In this document: positions 47,953 through 57,122 of the stretch, in pieces | How the letters are laid out: the number at the start of each line of letters is the position of its first letter | Position numbering within the stretch: position 1 is the stretch's first letter | DNA from: Bog-473 sp963707835 | GTDB taxonomy: Bacteria; Actinomycetota; Acidimicrobiia; Acidimicrobiales; RAAP-2 | Length of the DNA stretch: 64,000 bases | Direction: 5' to 3' | Assembly: GCA_963707835.1 (NCBI GenBank) | Contig: CAVPRI010000002.1 | Span: 558,001-622,000 of the forward strand | Notes under the pieces: model-generated | Database searches by the model: none | Seen by the model: the letters and a program-made list of their open reading frames with translations, nothing else | Told to the model about the DNA's origin: nothing | Translations under genes and position numbers: made by a program

Positions 47953-49566
47953 GTGACGCCATCGCGTCACTACGCGACCATCTGGGAGCAAATCGCCGAC
48001 GCGATACCCGATTCGCCGGCTCTTCGCCACGGCCCTGTCGTTCGCTCGTGGGCGGAATTCGAAAGGAATGCCGCCCTGCTGGCCGGTGGCCTGCGTTCGT
48101 TTGGCATAGGTCTCGGTGATGGTGTCGCCGAGTACCTCTACAACGGCTCGGAGTATCTCGAGATCTTCTTTGCTGCCCTGAAGATTCGCGCCGTTCCGTC
48201 GAATGTCAATTACCGCTACGGAAGTGATGAGCTCCTGGCGCTTCTGGAGAACTCGGGCGCCAAGGTGCTGTTCTTCGATGCCTCGCTCGCCCCCCGGGTC
48301 GCCAGTGTCGTGGACCGAGCGGTCGGAATCGATCTCCTCGTGGAGGTGGGAGGCGGCGCGACCTCGTCCGTTCCTGGCGCAGTGGCCTACGAGGCCCTCC
48401 TTGGAATGGCTGAACCGCAGCCGCGCATCGAGCGAGACGAGAATGACGTCTTCCTCTCGTACACCGGCGGAACCACCGGACTGCCGAAAGGCGTTCTCTT
48501 CAAGATCGGCGAGAGTGCCGCCAACTCCCTGCGTATTCGCGACATGTTCCTGGGTCCCACCGAGCAGACGAACCCCCTCGACTATGCCGTCGGACGCGCC
48601 CAACGGGGGGACCCAATGCGGACGATTCCGGCTTCTCCGCTGATGCACAGTACCGGACTCTTCTTCGCTTCTTTGCCGACATTGCTCGCGGGCGGAACCG
48701 TCACCACCCTGGAGCAACGGTCGTTTGACCCGCACGAGCTCCTTCGGACCATCGAAGCCACAGACACACAGTTGGTGGCTATGGTCGGCGATGCCTTCGC
48801 ACTGCCGATCGTCCGCGCTCTCGACGAAAGACGCGCTGACGGGACGCCGTACGAGCTGAAGTCCCTCAGGGTGCTCTCATCGGCCGGGGTGGCATGGAGC
48901 GTACGCATAAAAGAACGCCTCTTCACGCACCTCCCCGATCTGGTCCTCTTCGACTCGTGCGGTTCGACGGAGGGTGTGTTCTACGGGATGCGGAGGATTC
49001 GCCGCGGCGATTCCCTTTCGACCGCGAACTTCGATGCTGCCCCCGGATTGAAGGTGCTGTCGCCCGATCGCACGGAGCTCCCGGTCGGTGAGATCGGACT
49101 CTTGGCCAGTACGACAACGGCGTCAGGGTACCACGGAGATCCCGAAAGAACACGCACCACCTACTTCTACATCGACGGAGTGCGCTACGCCGTTCCCGGC
49201 GACCTAGGCCGCATCGAGCCTGACGGGACTGTCACCCTCATCGGACGGGGCGTCGCCACGATCAACAGTGGTGGAGAGAAGATCTATCCCGCTGAGGTCG
49301 AGGACGTGATCAAGAGCCTTCCGGGGGTTGACGACTGCCTGGTGTTCGGCGTACCCGACGAGCGTTTCGGCCAGAGTGTCGCTGCCCTTGTCGTACCCAA
49401 GCCTGATCACGTCGTCAAGGACAGCGAAGTCCAGACGAAGGTGCGCTACTCCCTTGCCGGTTATAAGGTGCCGCGACGGCTGCTCTTCGTCGACGAGATC
49501 CCGAGACTGCCCAACGGCAAGGTGGACTATCAACAGGCCGGCAGCCTCATGGTGCCGACGACATGA
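47953..49566 (+). CDS. Acyl-CoA synthetase (AMP-binding, FadD-like)
   Basis: 537 residues, GTG start. Adenylation domain: P-loop FLSYTGGTTGLPKGVLFK, ASPLMHSTGLF (A4-like), VLSSAGVAWS, FDSCGSTEGVFYG (A5), VPGDLGRIEPDGTVTLIGR (A7/A8 with hinge) and INSGGEKIYPAEVEDVIK; the acyl-adenylate lysine is in RLPNGKVDY. Domain order and length match FadD3/FadD19-type synthetases acting on steroid rings or side chains, but also other branched acids. It activates the pathway substrate to its CoA ester. The 210-bp gap before it (47743-47952) holds no recognisable gene or motif. Confidence 0.92.
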   Translation: MTPSRHYATIWEQIADAIPDSPALRHGPVVRSWAEFERNAALLAGGLRSFGIGLGDGVAEYLYNGSEYLEIFFAALKIRAVPSNVNYRYGSDELLALLENSGAKVLFFDASLAPRVASVVDRAVGIDLLVEVGGGATSSVPGAVAYEALLGMAEPQPRIERDENDVFLSYTGGTTGLPKGVLFKIGESAANSLRIRDMFLGPTEQTNPLDYAVGRAQRGDPMRTIPASPLMHSTGLFFASLPTLLAGGTVTTLEQRSFDPHELLRTIEATDTQLVAMVGDAFALPIVRALDERRADGTPYELKSLRVLSSAGVAWSVRIKERLFTHLPDLVLFDSCGSTEGVFYGMRRIRRGDSLSTANFDAAPGLKVLSPDRTELPVGEIGLLASTTTASGYHGDPERTRTTYFYIDGVRYAVPGDLGRIEPDGTVTLIGRGVATINSGGEKIYPAEVEDVIKSLPGVDDCLVFGVPDERFGQSVAALVVPKPDHVVKDSEVQTKVRYSLAGYKVPRRLLFVDEIPRLPNGKVDYQQAGSLMVPTT

Positions 49567-49685
49567 CCCGGAAGCCGACACCATCAGCGGGATGACTGCC
49601 GCGGTCGTGTCCCGTCAGCCGAGGCCGATGGCGCTCCTTCGTTGCGGCCGCGCCTCCCCTGCTGCCACGTGCGCCTAACGACTCC

Positions 49686-50114
49686 TCAGGATTCCGGGTA
49701 GGCGATGAGGCGGACAGTCAGCTGTCCGGTCCAGATGCGACTGGCGATCTGCCATCCGTGCTCGGTGAGTTCGAACAGATCGTCGTAGTACCCGAACAAT
49801 TGGAGTCCTTTGCGGTTGTCTCCACGCATCACGATCCCCTCACCGTATGTGCGCGACGAGAAGCCATTGCCTTGGTGTTGAATCACTTGGTTGCTCACCC
49901 GGTGAATCGTGTGCCCACACTCCGCGTGAACGGTTTCCATGAACACACACAGCTCATCGCGACCCTCCCAACTACCGGACTCCCCATAATCAGCGTGACA
50001 GTTCTCCTTGAAGCACGTGCGGAAGAGCGTCCAATCGCGCGTATCGATGCCCGTGGCATACCTCAGAATTAGGCCGTTCAATTGCTGCCGCACCGCGAGG
50101 TCCACTTCTGTCAT
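49686..50114 (-). CDS. SnoaL-like / NTF2-fold protein, copy 2
   Basis: 142 residues from ATG 50114, 4 bp after the stop of the gene upstream. Nearly the same as copy 1: RYATGIDTRDWTLFRTCFKENCHADYGE, MEXXHAECGHTIH-type segment METVHAECGHTIHRVSNQV, GIVMRGDNRKGLQLFGYYDDLFELTEHGWQIASR, LTVRLIAYPES. The same Cys-Gly-His-Thr signature and shared charged residues imply the same chemistry as copy 1. Placed next to a second, diverged SnoaL-like protein (50119-50508). Confidence 0.85.
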   Translation of the reverse strand: MTEVDLAVRQQLNGLILRYATGIDTRDWTLFRTCFKENCHADYGESGSWEGRDELCVFMETVHAECGHTIHRVSNQVIQHQGNGFSSRTYGEGIVMRGDNRKGLQLFGYYDDLFELTEHGWQIASRIWTGQLTVRLIAYPES

Positions 50115-50118
50115 CAGT

Positions 50119-50508
50119 TCAACCCTCTGGCGGAGGCCTCTGATCCGATGTGAATATGCGACGTGCGATCCGCCATGCACCCTCGACCCGCTCGAGTTGA
50201 TCCTCGGTACGACCGCTGCTCACGATGGTGCTGCCCGAGAGCAAGAGAACGGAACTGCGACACAGGGCCCGGTCGCCGTGTAGTTCGATGATGTGATTGC
50301 AGGTCACTCTGTGCGTATCGTGATGCGGAAGCTCGGCGAGGAACGTCTCCATGGCCCGGCGACCACGCAGATGCTGCCCGGCACCGACAAACTCGCCGTC
50401 CTCCGTGTAGAGGTTTGCCCATTCGGTTGCCTTGCCCTGATCGAAATACAGGCAATAGCGGGCATAGAGCTCCCTGATCTCCTCCCGGTCCTCACTGCTC
50501 GCCGACAT
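50119..50508 (-). CDS. SnoaL-like / NTF2-fold protein, diverged
   Basis: 129 residues. EEIRELYARYCLYFDQGKATEWANLYTEDGEFVGAGQHLRGR (parts), ELPHHDTHRVTCNHIIELHGDRA, SSVLLLSGSTIVSSGRTEDQLERVEGAWRIARR. Belongs to the general SnoaL-like family (Y-A-R-Y-xxxD...W-A-xLY-T-x-DGEF), distinct from the 37207 and 49686 copies. It may form a heteromer with the neighbour, since the two genes are adjacent and on the same strand. Activity unknown. Confidence 0.8.
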   Translation of the reverse strand: MSASSEDREEIRELYARYCLYFDQGKATEWANLYTEDGEFVGAGQHLRGRRAMETFLAELPHHDTHRVTCNHIIELHGDRALCRSSVLLLSGSTIVSSGRTEDQLERVEGAWRIARRIFTSDQRPPPEG

Positions 50509-50586
50509 GGCCCGACTCTACCTGAGTCACTTCGCGCACTCTTGGGATGAACCGCGAGAAATCCGTCGTGTTCTTGTGGCTTCTGA

Positions 50587-51762
50587 TCAATATGACCTCG
50601 GAAGACCCAGGGATCGTTGTGCGACGAAGTTGAGGATCATCTCTCGGCTGACGGGAGCGATCCGGAGGAAGCGCAGGAATCCCCACATGTCGGCGAGGCC
50701 GTATTCGGTCGCCATGCCGTTGCCTCCATGAGTCTGGATCGCCGCGTCGAGAGCTTGCATGCCGGCCTCCGCTGCGGCATATTTCGCCATGTTGGCAACT
50801 TCGCCGGCGCGGATGTCGGCAGCGTCCTGATCGTGGAGCCAGGCGGCCTTCTGCATCATGAGGCGGGCGAGTTCGATCTCCACTTTGGCCACCGCCAGGG
50901 GATGCGCCAGCCCCTGATGTGCTCCGATCGGAACGCCCCACACTTCACGCTCTTGTGCGTAGATGGCCGCTCGGTCGAGCGCATACCTACCCACGCCCGT
51001 GCACAACGCGGCGCTCATGACGCGCTCAGGGTTCAGACCGAAGAAGACTTGGCGGAGACCATCTCCCTCGCGTCCCAGAAGGCGATCGTCGCCAACCTCG
51101 ACACCGTCGAAGAACAACTGGAACTGACTCTCCGGTGCCGAGATCTCCATCGGTATCCGCCGGCAATCCAGACCGACCGCGTCGGTGTCGACGAGGAAAA
51201 GGGACAACCGCGCCTTTCCCCTCTCATCGTCGCCCTTCGCGTTGTCTGTGCCCGTCCGAGCCACGACCAGCACCGCTCCGGCTTCGTCAACACCCGAAAT
51301 GTACGTCTTTTCGCCCGAGATCTTCCAACCCTCACCAGTCCGCGTCGCCGTGGTCGATATGTTGTGGCTGTTCGAGCCTGCGTCCGGCTCTGTGATGGCA
51401 AAGACCACCTTCTCACCCCCCACGAGTCCGGGGAGCCACGAGCGCCGTTGCTCGTCGGAACCGAATCGGGCCATGAGCTCGGCGCTGATCGCCGCAGAGA
51501 CGATCAGGAGCAGCAGCGGGCAGCCCTGTGCTGCCAACTCCTCACAGACGATCGCCAGCTCGACGATGCCGCCTCCCCCACCCCCCCACTCCGCCGGGAG
51601 GTGGACGGAGAGGAAACCGTGCGCGGCCGCGGCAGTCCAGAGCTCGGTCGCTGGCTGTCCCGACCTGGCCCGCTCCGCGTAATAGGAGTGGCCGAATCCT
51701 CGGGCCAGACCGGCCACAGCTTCGCGAAGCATCTGGTGCTCGGTCGACTCGGCGAACTCCAC
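50587..51762 (-). CDS. Acyl-CoA dehydrogenase
   Basis: 391 residues, GTG start with AGGAG. Complete FAD enzyme: MEFAESTEHQMLREAVAGL, HLPAEWGGGGGGIVELAIVCEEL, FAITEPDAGSNSHNI (flavin/substrate loop), WKISGEKTYISGVDEAGAVLVVARTG, GRYALDRAAIYAQEREVWGVPIGAHQGLAHPLA and C-terminal IQTHGGNGMATEYGLADMWGFLRFLRIAPVSREMILNFVAQRSLGLPRSY (in parts). Normal length. A strong promoter with embedded operator (copy B) lies upstream, so it is likely controlled by the TetR regulator at 57123. Confidence 0.93.
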   Translation of the reverse strand: MEFAESTEHQMLREAVAGLARGFGHSYYAERARSGQPATELWTAAAAHGFLSVHLPAEWGGGGGGIVELAIVCEELAAQGCPLLLLIVSAAISAELMARFGSDEQRRSWLPGLVGGEKVVFAITEPDAGSNSHNISTTATRTGEGWKISGEKTYISGVDEAGAVLVVARTGTDNAKGDDERGKARLSLFLVDTDAVGLDCRRIPMEISAPESQFQLFFDGVEVGDDRLLGREGDGLRQVFFGLNPERVMSAALCTGVGRYALDRAAIYAQEREVWGVPIGAHQGLAHPLAVAKVEIELARLMMQKAAWLHDQDAADIRAGEVANMAKYAAAEAGMQALDAAIQTHGGNGMATEYGLADMWGFLRFLRIAPVSREMILNFVAQRSLGLPRSY

Positions 51763-51800
51763 GGCGTCTCCTCAGTCCCCCGTTGTGGGAAGCCCTGAAG

Positions 51801-51834
51801 AATGTAGCCCACAGATGTGATTAGTCAATCACGT
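51801..51834 (-). promoter_or_regulatory. Promoter of acyl-CoA dehydrogenase with operator copy B
   Basis: On the minus strand TTGACT (51828-51823), 16 bases, TACATT (51806-51801) form a clear sigma-70-type promoter. The -35 lies in the middle of the perfect 6-4-6 palindrome GTGATTAGTCAATCAC (51817-51832). Repressor binding would exclude RNA polymerase. This is the best-formed of four copies of the motif. Confidence 0.65.
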
Positions 51835-51892
51835 TTACGGCAGTCCGGGTTGCCATCCGGAGCGGCATGCCGGATCCCGGTGAACAGTGCCG

Positions 51893-52768
51893 CTAGCGAT
51901 CGACGTCCTCGGAGAGACGAGAGTCCTCGGCCAAGAACCCTTCGGTCACGTAGGTGGGAATCGGTACGGCCTCGGCATCGAGAAACACGGCCTGCTCGAG
52001 CTGGCCTGCAGCTCGTACGCCCGCCTGATCGAGTGCCGCCAGGGACCTCTGGAGGTTGTCCACGACGAGACCCTGTCCGTGATATCGGGGACGTGTCGGA
52101 CGCGGCCCCCACGGCCACGCCTCCCCGTCATCGGGCAGTCTGAACAGCACCAGCAGACAGTCGACCAGGCCGACGATGGCACAAATTTCTCCAGACCTGG
52201 CCCGGGGTGTCCGCCGCAGCACGTCGGTACCAAAGAGCATGGCGAGTCGCTCTGCAGTTGCCATGGGATCGGCGACAACAGCGGTGACGAATGCGTACCT
52301 GCGCGCTGGGGCAACCGGCTGGACGTCACGCCTCGGCAACGGAAGGTCATAGCCGAACCTGGGGTCATCGTCGGTCTGCATCATCGACCACTCCAACATG
52401 AGGCCGTCCGAATCCGAAGGCGGAGTGAAGAACACCTGACCTGCGATGTCTGCCATCGGATGCAGACCCAGGTTGACGAGTCGCTGGCGGGTGTACTCGA
52501 TGTCGGACACTCTCACTGCGATGGAGTGCATCCCACCATTGAACTTCCTCACGAAATTCCGTACCGGAGACTCCGGCCCGAGCGGCGAGCCAATTTCGAT
52601 TGCGTTGTCGCCCAGCCAGACCATCCCTCCGCGCCGCCCGACCTCGGGTTCTTCGGACGCTTGATCATGCATGACCACCGCCCCGAAGAGCGCTTCGAGG
52701 GGTTCCAGCAGGGTGAGGTAATCGTCGGCCATGGCGGTGGAGTGCCAGAGGCCATCGATCTCAGCCAT
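51893..52768 (-). CDS. VOC (glyoxalase/bleomycin-resistance fold) protein, two-domain
   Basis: 291 residues from ATG 52768, AGGAGG six bases upstream. Two vicinal-oxygen-chelate modules: about 5-125 (LWHSTAMADDYLTLLEPLEALFG ... HSIAVRVSDIEYTRQRLVNLGL) and about 150-275 (YAFVTAVVADPMATAERLAMLFG ... YHGQGLVVDNLQRSLAALDQAGV). Metal-ligand type positions are H9, H/E positions in the second strand (MLEWSM) but a full metal site was not confirmed. Ring-cleaving dioxygenases, epimerases and isomerases share this fold. Divergent from the next SDR. Confidence 0.8.
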   Translation of the reverse strand: MAEIDGLWHSTAMADDYLTLLEPLEALFGAVVMHDQASEEPEVGRRGGMVWLGDNAIEIGSPLGPESPVRNFVRKFNGGMHSIAVRVSDIEYTRQRLVNLGLHPMADIAGQVFFTPPSDSDGLMLEWSMMQTDDDPRFGYDLPLPRRDVQPVAPARRYAFVTAVVADPMATAERLAMLFGTDVLRRTPRARSGEICAIVGLVDCLLVLFRLPDDGEAWPWGPRPTRPRYHGQGLVVDNLQRSLAALDQAGVRAAGQLEQAVFLDAEAVPIPTYVTEGFLAEDSRLSEDVDR

Positions 52769-52976
52769 GAATGCCTCCTTGGTGTTGGAGCACAGCGCCG
52801 CGGATGCTGACGCTGGGGGCACCCGCCTGCGCCGCGCCCGGCTTGGGAGTATTCCATACCGGCGAAGCGACAGCTCTGGCGTGACCGGAACCACATTCGG
52901 TCGGCGACGTGACCACCCGGGATCGCAATGGCAATGGAGCTATATCATCGATTGCCAAGACGAGCAGGGGGACACC

Positions 52977-53795
52977 ATGACTGCCGGATCAGACGACACC
53001 TTCGAGCTCGACGGCGCGGTATGCGTCGTGACCGGGGCGACACGTGGCATCGGCAGGGTGACAGCCCGCACCCTCGGAGCTGCGGGTGCACATGTGGTGA
53101 TCGTGGGACGGAGCACGCGAGAACGACCGGATTCATTTGCACCTGGAACCCTCGAGGAAGTCGAAGCGGAGCTCGCCGAACAGGATGTACCGGTCTTGGC
53201 GGTTCAGGCAGACCTCACCGATCCCGCCCAGGTCGACCTCGTCATAGAGCGCACATTTGAGTGGCGCGGGCGCTGTGACGTCCTGGTGAACAACGCGGCG
53301 TACACGTCCAATGGATCCATCCTCAAGGTGCCGCCTCGGCGGTGGCAGACCGGATTCCAGATGCAGGTAGCGACCCCGCTACAGCTCTGCCAGGCCTTCG
53401 TCCCGGGGATGCTGGAGCGTCACAACGGTCGGGTACTGAATGTGGGAACGCGGGCAGCGCGCGAATTGATCGACAACCTGCCGCTCTACGGCACGACCAA
53501 AGCTGCTGCAGAGCGGATGACGCTCTGGTGGGACTTCGAGCTCGGAGGCCAAGGAGTTTCCTACAATGTGTTCCGCATTGACTCCGTCGTCACGACCGAG
53601 GGATGGCATGTGGTTCTCGAGCAGCAAGGACAGGAGATCGCAACCGGGAGCTACACGTCGGCCGAATTCGTGACACCCGAGGAGTGCGCAGACATCATCG
53701 AATGGATGATTCGCCAGCCCGGTTCGTGGTCAGGTCAGATCGTGGAGATCCCCGAGGCCCGTCATGCGATGAAGGGTGCGGGAACACTCCAGTAG
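52977..53795 (+). CDS. Short-chain dehydrogenase with Thr replacing the catalytic Ser
   Basis: 272 residues from ATG 52977. Cofactor loop VTGATRGIGRVTARTLG, VNNAAYTSNGS. Catalytic Tyr/Lys in LYGTTKAAAERM; the residue 13 before the Tyr is Thr (GTRAARELID) instead of the usual Ser. The C-terminus ends with IVEIPEARHAMKGAGTLQ and lacks the common DGG motif. Activity uncertain; perhaps NAD(P)-dependent dehydrogenase of a hydroxyacyl intermediate. Convergent with the following SDR gene, ends 4 bp apart. Confidence 0.85.
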   Translation: MTAGSDDTFELDGAVCVVTGATRGIGRVTARTLGAAGAHVVIVGRSTRERPDSFAPGTLEEVEAELAEQDVPVLAVQADLTDPAQVDLVIERTFEWRGRCDVLVNNAAYTSNGSILKVPPRRWQTGFQMQVATPLQLCQAFVPGMLERHNGRVLNVGTRAARELIDNLPLYGTTKAAAERMTLWWDFELGGQGVSYNVFRIDSVVTTEGWHVVLEQQGQEIATGSYTSAEFVTPEECADIIEWMIRQPGSWSGQIVEIPEARHAMKGAGTLQ

Positions 53796-53799
53796 ACAT

Positions 53800-54666
53800 T
53801 CAGTCGCCCGAGGACCTCATCGCCCTCGCTGGAGTGATCGATTGAGGACGTGGACGCGGCGGAACGCGCAGCTGTGCTATCGCCTCATTGCGATCCCGGA
53901 GGTCGGGCAACGCTGCCTCACTCGTGAGAATGTAGAAGTCATCGCATGCGACGGCAGTCAGCACGAGATCGGCAACGTCAAGCGGGTCGTCTCCGGTCTT
54001 GAAGTACTCGAGCATGGGATCGGTGATGGCGTCCCCGCCAGTCACCGAGAATTCTGCCGGACGATTGCGTTCGGAACGCAAAATGGCGGTGTTCACCAGC
54101 CCCGGGCAGAGGACTGAGACGCCGATCTTTGCCTCGAGCTTCCGCAAGTCATGGAAGAGCACCTCAGACAGCGCAACTACCGCCGCCTTGGTGGCTGAGT
54201 AAAGCCCGGCGTTCGACATAGGGGTGAGGCCGGCAAGAGATGAGGTATTCACCACGTGGCCATGTTCGCCCGATTGCAGCATCCTTGGAAGAAACGCTCG
54301 GATCCCATTCTCCACTCCCATGATGTTGACGCCGAGGACCCACCGGAAGTCCTGGTCCGTCATCCCCCACAAGGGCCCGGAGATGGATACACCGGCGTTG
54401 TTGCACAAGAGGTGGACAGACCCGAACCTCTCCGACACGGATGCTGCGGCGGCCTCCATCGCCGCAGCATCTGCCGTGTCCACGACGAGTGGGAGTATGC
54501 GACCAGGATCCGCAATGGAAGTGCTCGCCGACTCAAGAGCATCACCTTCGACATCGAGCATGGCGATGTTCATGCCACGCTCATGACAACGGCGCGCCAG
54601 CCCGAACCCGATCCCGCTCGCTGCTCCGGTGACGACCGCTGTCATCTCCTTGAACGTGGTCAGCAT
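53800..54666 (-). CDS. Short-chain dehydrogenase/reductase
   Basis: 288 residues from ATG 54666 (MLTTFKEMTAVVTG); the frame is open to 54774 and ATG 54705 is an alternative. Classical SDR: AVVTGAASGIGFGLARRC, LLCNNAGVSISGPLWGM, NTSSLAGLTPMSNAGLYSATKAAVVAL (Ser, Tyr, Lys all present), SVLCPGLVNTAIL. Long C-terminus (FYILTSEAALPDLRDRNEAIAQLR) of about 60 residues after the core. Divergent from the acyl-CoA dehydrogenase pair through operator copy C. Confidence 0.9.
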   Translation of the reverse strand: MLTTFKEMTAVVTGAASGIGFGLARRCHERGMNIAMLDVEGDALESASTSIADPGRILPLVVDTADAAAMEAAAASVSERFGSVHLLCNNAGVSISGPLWGMTDQDFRWVLGVNIMGVENGIRAFLPRMLQSGEHGHVVNTSSLAGLTPMSNAGLYSATKAAVVALSEVLFHDLRKLEAKIGVSVLCPGLVNTAILRSERNRPAEFSVTGGDAITDPMLEYFKTGDDPLDVADLVLTAVACDDFYILTSEAALPDLRDRNEAIAQLRVPPRPRPQSITPARAMRSSGD

Positions 54667-54810
54667 TTGACGCGTCCCCCTTGAGCTCGCAATGTCCATC
54701 GTCATGATCGTTTGACCCAGCCAAGTCGCCCCGGTGGGCAGCGTTCTGCCGCCCGGGCACACCTCGTCTGGCACCGGCCCCGAAGCGGTTCATCCCCAGG
54801 GCACACCGCG

Positions 54811-54830
54811 ATGTTATTCACGAATAACGT
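54811..54830. promoter_or_regulatory. Operator copy C (ATGTTATTCACGAATAACGT)
   Basis: GTTATT-CACG-AATAAC is a perfect 6-4-6 inverted repeat between the SDR (start 54666) and the FadE pair (start 54908). A -10-like TACAGT (54830-54835) abuts it on the plus strand. Same motif as copies A, B and D. Confidence 0.65.
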
Positions 54831-54907
54831 ACAGTACTCACGGGGCAGTGGTCCCGTACGATGCCCGCCTTCGTTCCGACAGCGAGAGGGAGCCAGGACG
54901 CACAGCC

Positions 54908-55933
54908 ATGGAGTTCGACTTCAGCGATGAGCAATGTTCCCTCCGCGACGCACTCCTCGAGCTGTTCGAGAAGTCCTCGACGCCGAGCGATGTCAGGGCC
55001 GCGGAACCACTTGGATTCGACAGGTCGCTCTGGCACACCATCGCCAAGATGGGAATCCACTCGATCTCGGTCGACGTCGATCGAGGTGGGGGGGGTGGAG
55101 GTTTCCTGGAACTGGCCATTGCGGCGGAATGTGCCGGCCGTTCACTGGCTCCGATCCCGCTCATCGAATCAGCCGCCGCCACAACGCTCCTGGGGTCGCT
55201 ACCCGGCTCCCATCTCGACTCGCTGATTGACCGAGCGATCTCCGGCGAAGCGATCGCGACGCTGGCGCTGCATCCAGCCCAAGACGGCGTTGCACAGTTC
55301 GTTCCAGCCGGTGCCGTTGCCGATGTGGTCGTGGGACTGCGCGGTGACGAGCTCGTCGCCGTTGAACTCGGCAAGGACCGCACCCCGCTACCCAACTTAG
55401 GTTCCATGCCGATTGCGCATGCTGACCTCGGCACCAGCCACGCGGTGGTTCTTCAAGCGGGTCCCCAGGCACGCGAGACACACCATCGCGCCCTTCGGCA
55501 CTGGCAGCTCCTTACCGCACATGCACTGACCGGGCTCGCCTCGCGGTCGTTGGAAATCGCAGTCGAATACGTCCAACAGCGACGAGCGTTCGGTGTCCTC
55601 ATCGCACAATTCCAGTCAATTCAGCATCGGCTGGCTGATGATACGACCGCTGTCGAAGGGTCGCGTCTCCTTGCCTATGAAGCGGCATGGGCCCACGACG
55701 AAGCGCTCGACACCGCCGACACCCTGAGCCTGATGTCGTTTCTGTTCGCATCGGAGACCGCACTACGGGCTGCTGGTGACAGTTTGCACTTCCACGGTGG
55801 TTACGGCTTCACCCTTGAATACGACATTCAGCTCTACTTGCGCCGCGCCAAGGCCTGGCCGCTCCTCGCCGGTGACCCTCGCGATGGGCATACCGAATTG
55901 GCGCGATTGATGGCATCCGATCAGGGGGTGTGA
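54908..55933 (+). CDS. Acyl-CoA dehydrogenase-like, small (beta-type) subunit
   Basis: 341 residues from ATG 54908. It lacks the usual SEPDAGSD loop and has a short middle domain (ATLALHPAQDGVAQFVPAGAVADVVVGLRGDEL in parts), followed by the C-terminal helices (ALTGLASRSLEIAVEYVQQRRAFGVLIAQFQSIQHRLAD; HFHGGYGFTLEYDIQLYLRRAKAW). This is the pattern of the non-catalytic or half-site partner in heterotetrameric FadE pairs such as FadE28-29 of steroid degradation. The gene ends 1 bp before the start of the full-length dehydrogenase, so the two are co-translated. Confidence 0.88.
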   Translation: MEFDFSDEQCSLRDALLELFEKSSTPSDVRAAEPLGFDRSLWHTIAKMGIHSISVDVDRGGGGGGFLELAIAAECAGRSLAPIPLIESAAATTLLGSLPGSHLDSLIDRAISGEAIATLALHPAQDGVAQFVPAGAVADVVVGLRGDELVAVELGKDRTPLPNLGSMPIAHADLGTSHAVVLQAGPQARETHHRALRHWQLLTAHALTGLASRSLEIAVEYVQQRRAFGVLIAQFQSIQHRLADDTTAVEGSRLLAYEAAWAHDEALDTADTLSLMSFLFASETALRAAGDSLHFHGGYGFTLEYDIQLYLRRAKAWPLLAGDPRDGHTELARLMASDQGV

Positions 55934-55934
55934 A

Positions 55935-57113
55935 ATGGACTTCCGAGTGTCCGACGATCTGGCGGCTCACCGTCAGTCGGCCAAGGAGTGGGTGGCCGCC
56001 AACACTCGTCCCGAATGGTTGGACGAACAACACCGGACCGGCGTGTACCAGACGATGGAGTTACACGCACGGTTGGCCGAAGACGGAATACTCGGTGCCG
56101 GCTGGTCTCGGGCATACGGCGGAAGCGACACGGATCCCGACTTCGCCAGGGCGGTATTCGAAGAGATCTCACATCTCGGCTTTCACATGGATGCCTGGTC
56201 CACCACAGCGATCGTCATCGCCACCATCGAGCGCGTCGGGACAGAAGAGCAGAAGAAGCAGTTCATCGGCGAAGCATTGCGCGGCAATGTGCTCGTGGCG
56301 CTGGGTTACACAGAGCCCGATTCCGGCTCTGACGTCGCAGCAGCAAAGACTGCTGCGGTACGCGACGGTTCGGAGTGGGTCATCAATGGTCAGAAGATGT
56401 TCACGAGCACGGCGCAGGTCTGCAGCCACGTGTTCGTGCTGGCCAGGACAGATCCTGAACTCCCCAAGCATCAAGGACTCTCGTTGTTCATGGTCCCCAC
56501 GACGAGTCCTGGCTTCGGGTGCGACCCGATTCTTACGCTGGGTGGCCAGACGACAAATGCCACCTTCTACACCGACGTACGCGTCCCGGACGCCGCCCTG
56601 ATCGGTGGGGAGAATCAGGGGTGGAGTGTCATGGGCGTCGCCCTCGTGTACGAACGGGGCGTCGGATCACCGACACCGTTCGAGACCCCACTCGGCGAAG
56701 AGCTCATCGCATGGGCGAGCGAGCGTCGCGATGGGAATGGATCCCGACCACTTGACGATCCTGCCGTTGCCGAGCGGATCGGTCGTGTCCTCATCGACGA
56801 GGAGGTCTCACGTCTCCTCGTCCATTGGGCGAATTGGAGGGCCGAGCACGCAGATTTCTCGGTGAGTGAGGGGGCGATGCGCAAGCTCTATTCCAGCGAG
56901 GCGGTGATTCGAAATACCTCTGCCGCTCTGGACATGCTCGGGCCAGAAGGAGTTCTCTCGGCCGAGAGCTCCTTCGCTCCAGGTGGTGGCCTGTTCGAAA
57001 GAGAATTCAGGCAAGCGATCGTGAAGACCATCTACGGGGGAAGCAGCGAGATCATGCGGGACGTGATCGCCCAGAGATACCTGGGGCTGCCGAAGAACCG
57101 GCCAAAGGGCTAA
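55935..57113 (+). CDS. Acyl-CoA dehydrogenase, large (alpha-type) subunit
   Basis: 392 residues. Full FadE-type enzyme: FRVSDDLAAHRQSAKEWVAANT, GYTEPDSGSDVAAAKTAAVRDGSEWVINGQKMFTSTAQVC (parts), PGFGCDPILTLGGQTTNATFYTDVRVPDAALIG and IVKTIYGGSSEIMRDVIAQRYLGLPK. The equivalent position of the classic catalytic glutamate at YEG is YGG, as in several actinobacterial FadE enzymes where the base lies elsewhere. Forms the likely alpha2-beta2 partner of the gene just upstream. 10 bp from the TetR gene 3' end (convergent). Confidence 0.92.
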   Translation: MDFRVSDDLAAHRQSAKEWVAANTRPEWLDEQHRTGVYQTMELHARLAEDGILGAGWSRAYGGSDTDPDFARAVFEEISHLGFHMDAWSTTAIVIATIERVGTEEQKKQFIGEALRGNVLVALGYTEPDSGSDVAAAKTAAVRDGSEWVINGQKMFTSTAQVCSHVFVLARTDPELPKHQGLSLFMVPTTSPGFGCDPILTLGGQTTNATFYTDVRVPDAALIGGENQGWSVMGVALVYERGVGSPTPFETPLGEELIAWASERRDGNGSRPLDDPAVAERIGRVLIDEEVSRLLVHWANWRAEHADFSVSEGAMRKLYSSEAVIRNTSAALDMLGPEGVLSAESSFAPGGGLFEREFRQAIVKTIYGGSSEIMRDVIAQRYLGLPKNRPKG

Positions 57114-57122
57114 TCGCCTCGC

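Noticed and set aside
50283..50300. Fifth copy of the TetR-type palindrome (GTGATTGCAGGTCACT)
   Set aside because: Left arm matches but the right arm does not (GTCACT versus AATMAC) and it lies inside the coding region of a SnoaL-like gene.
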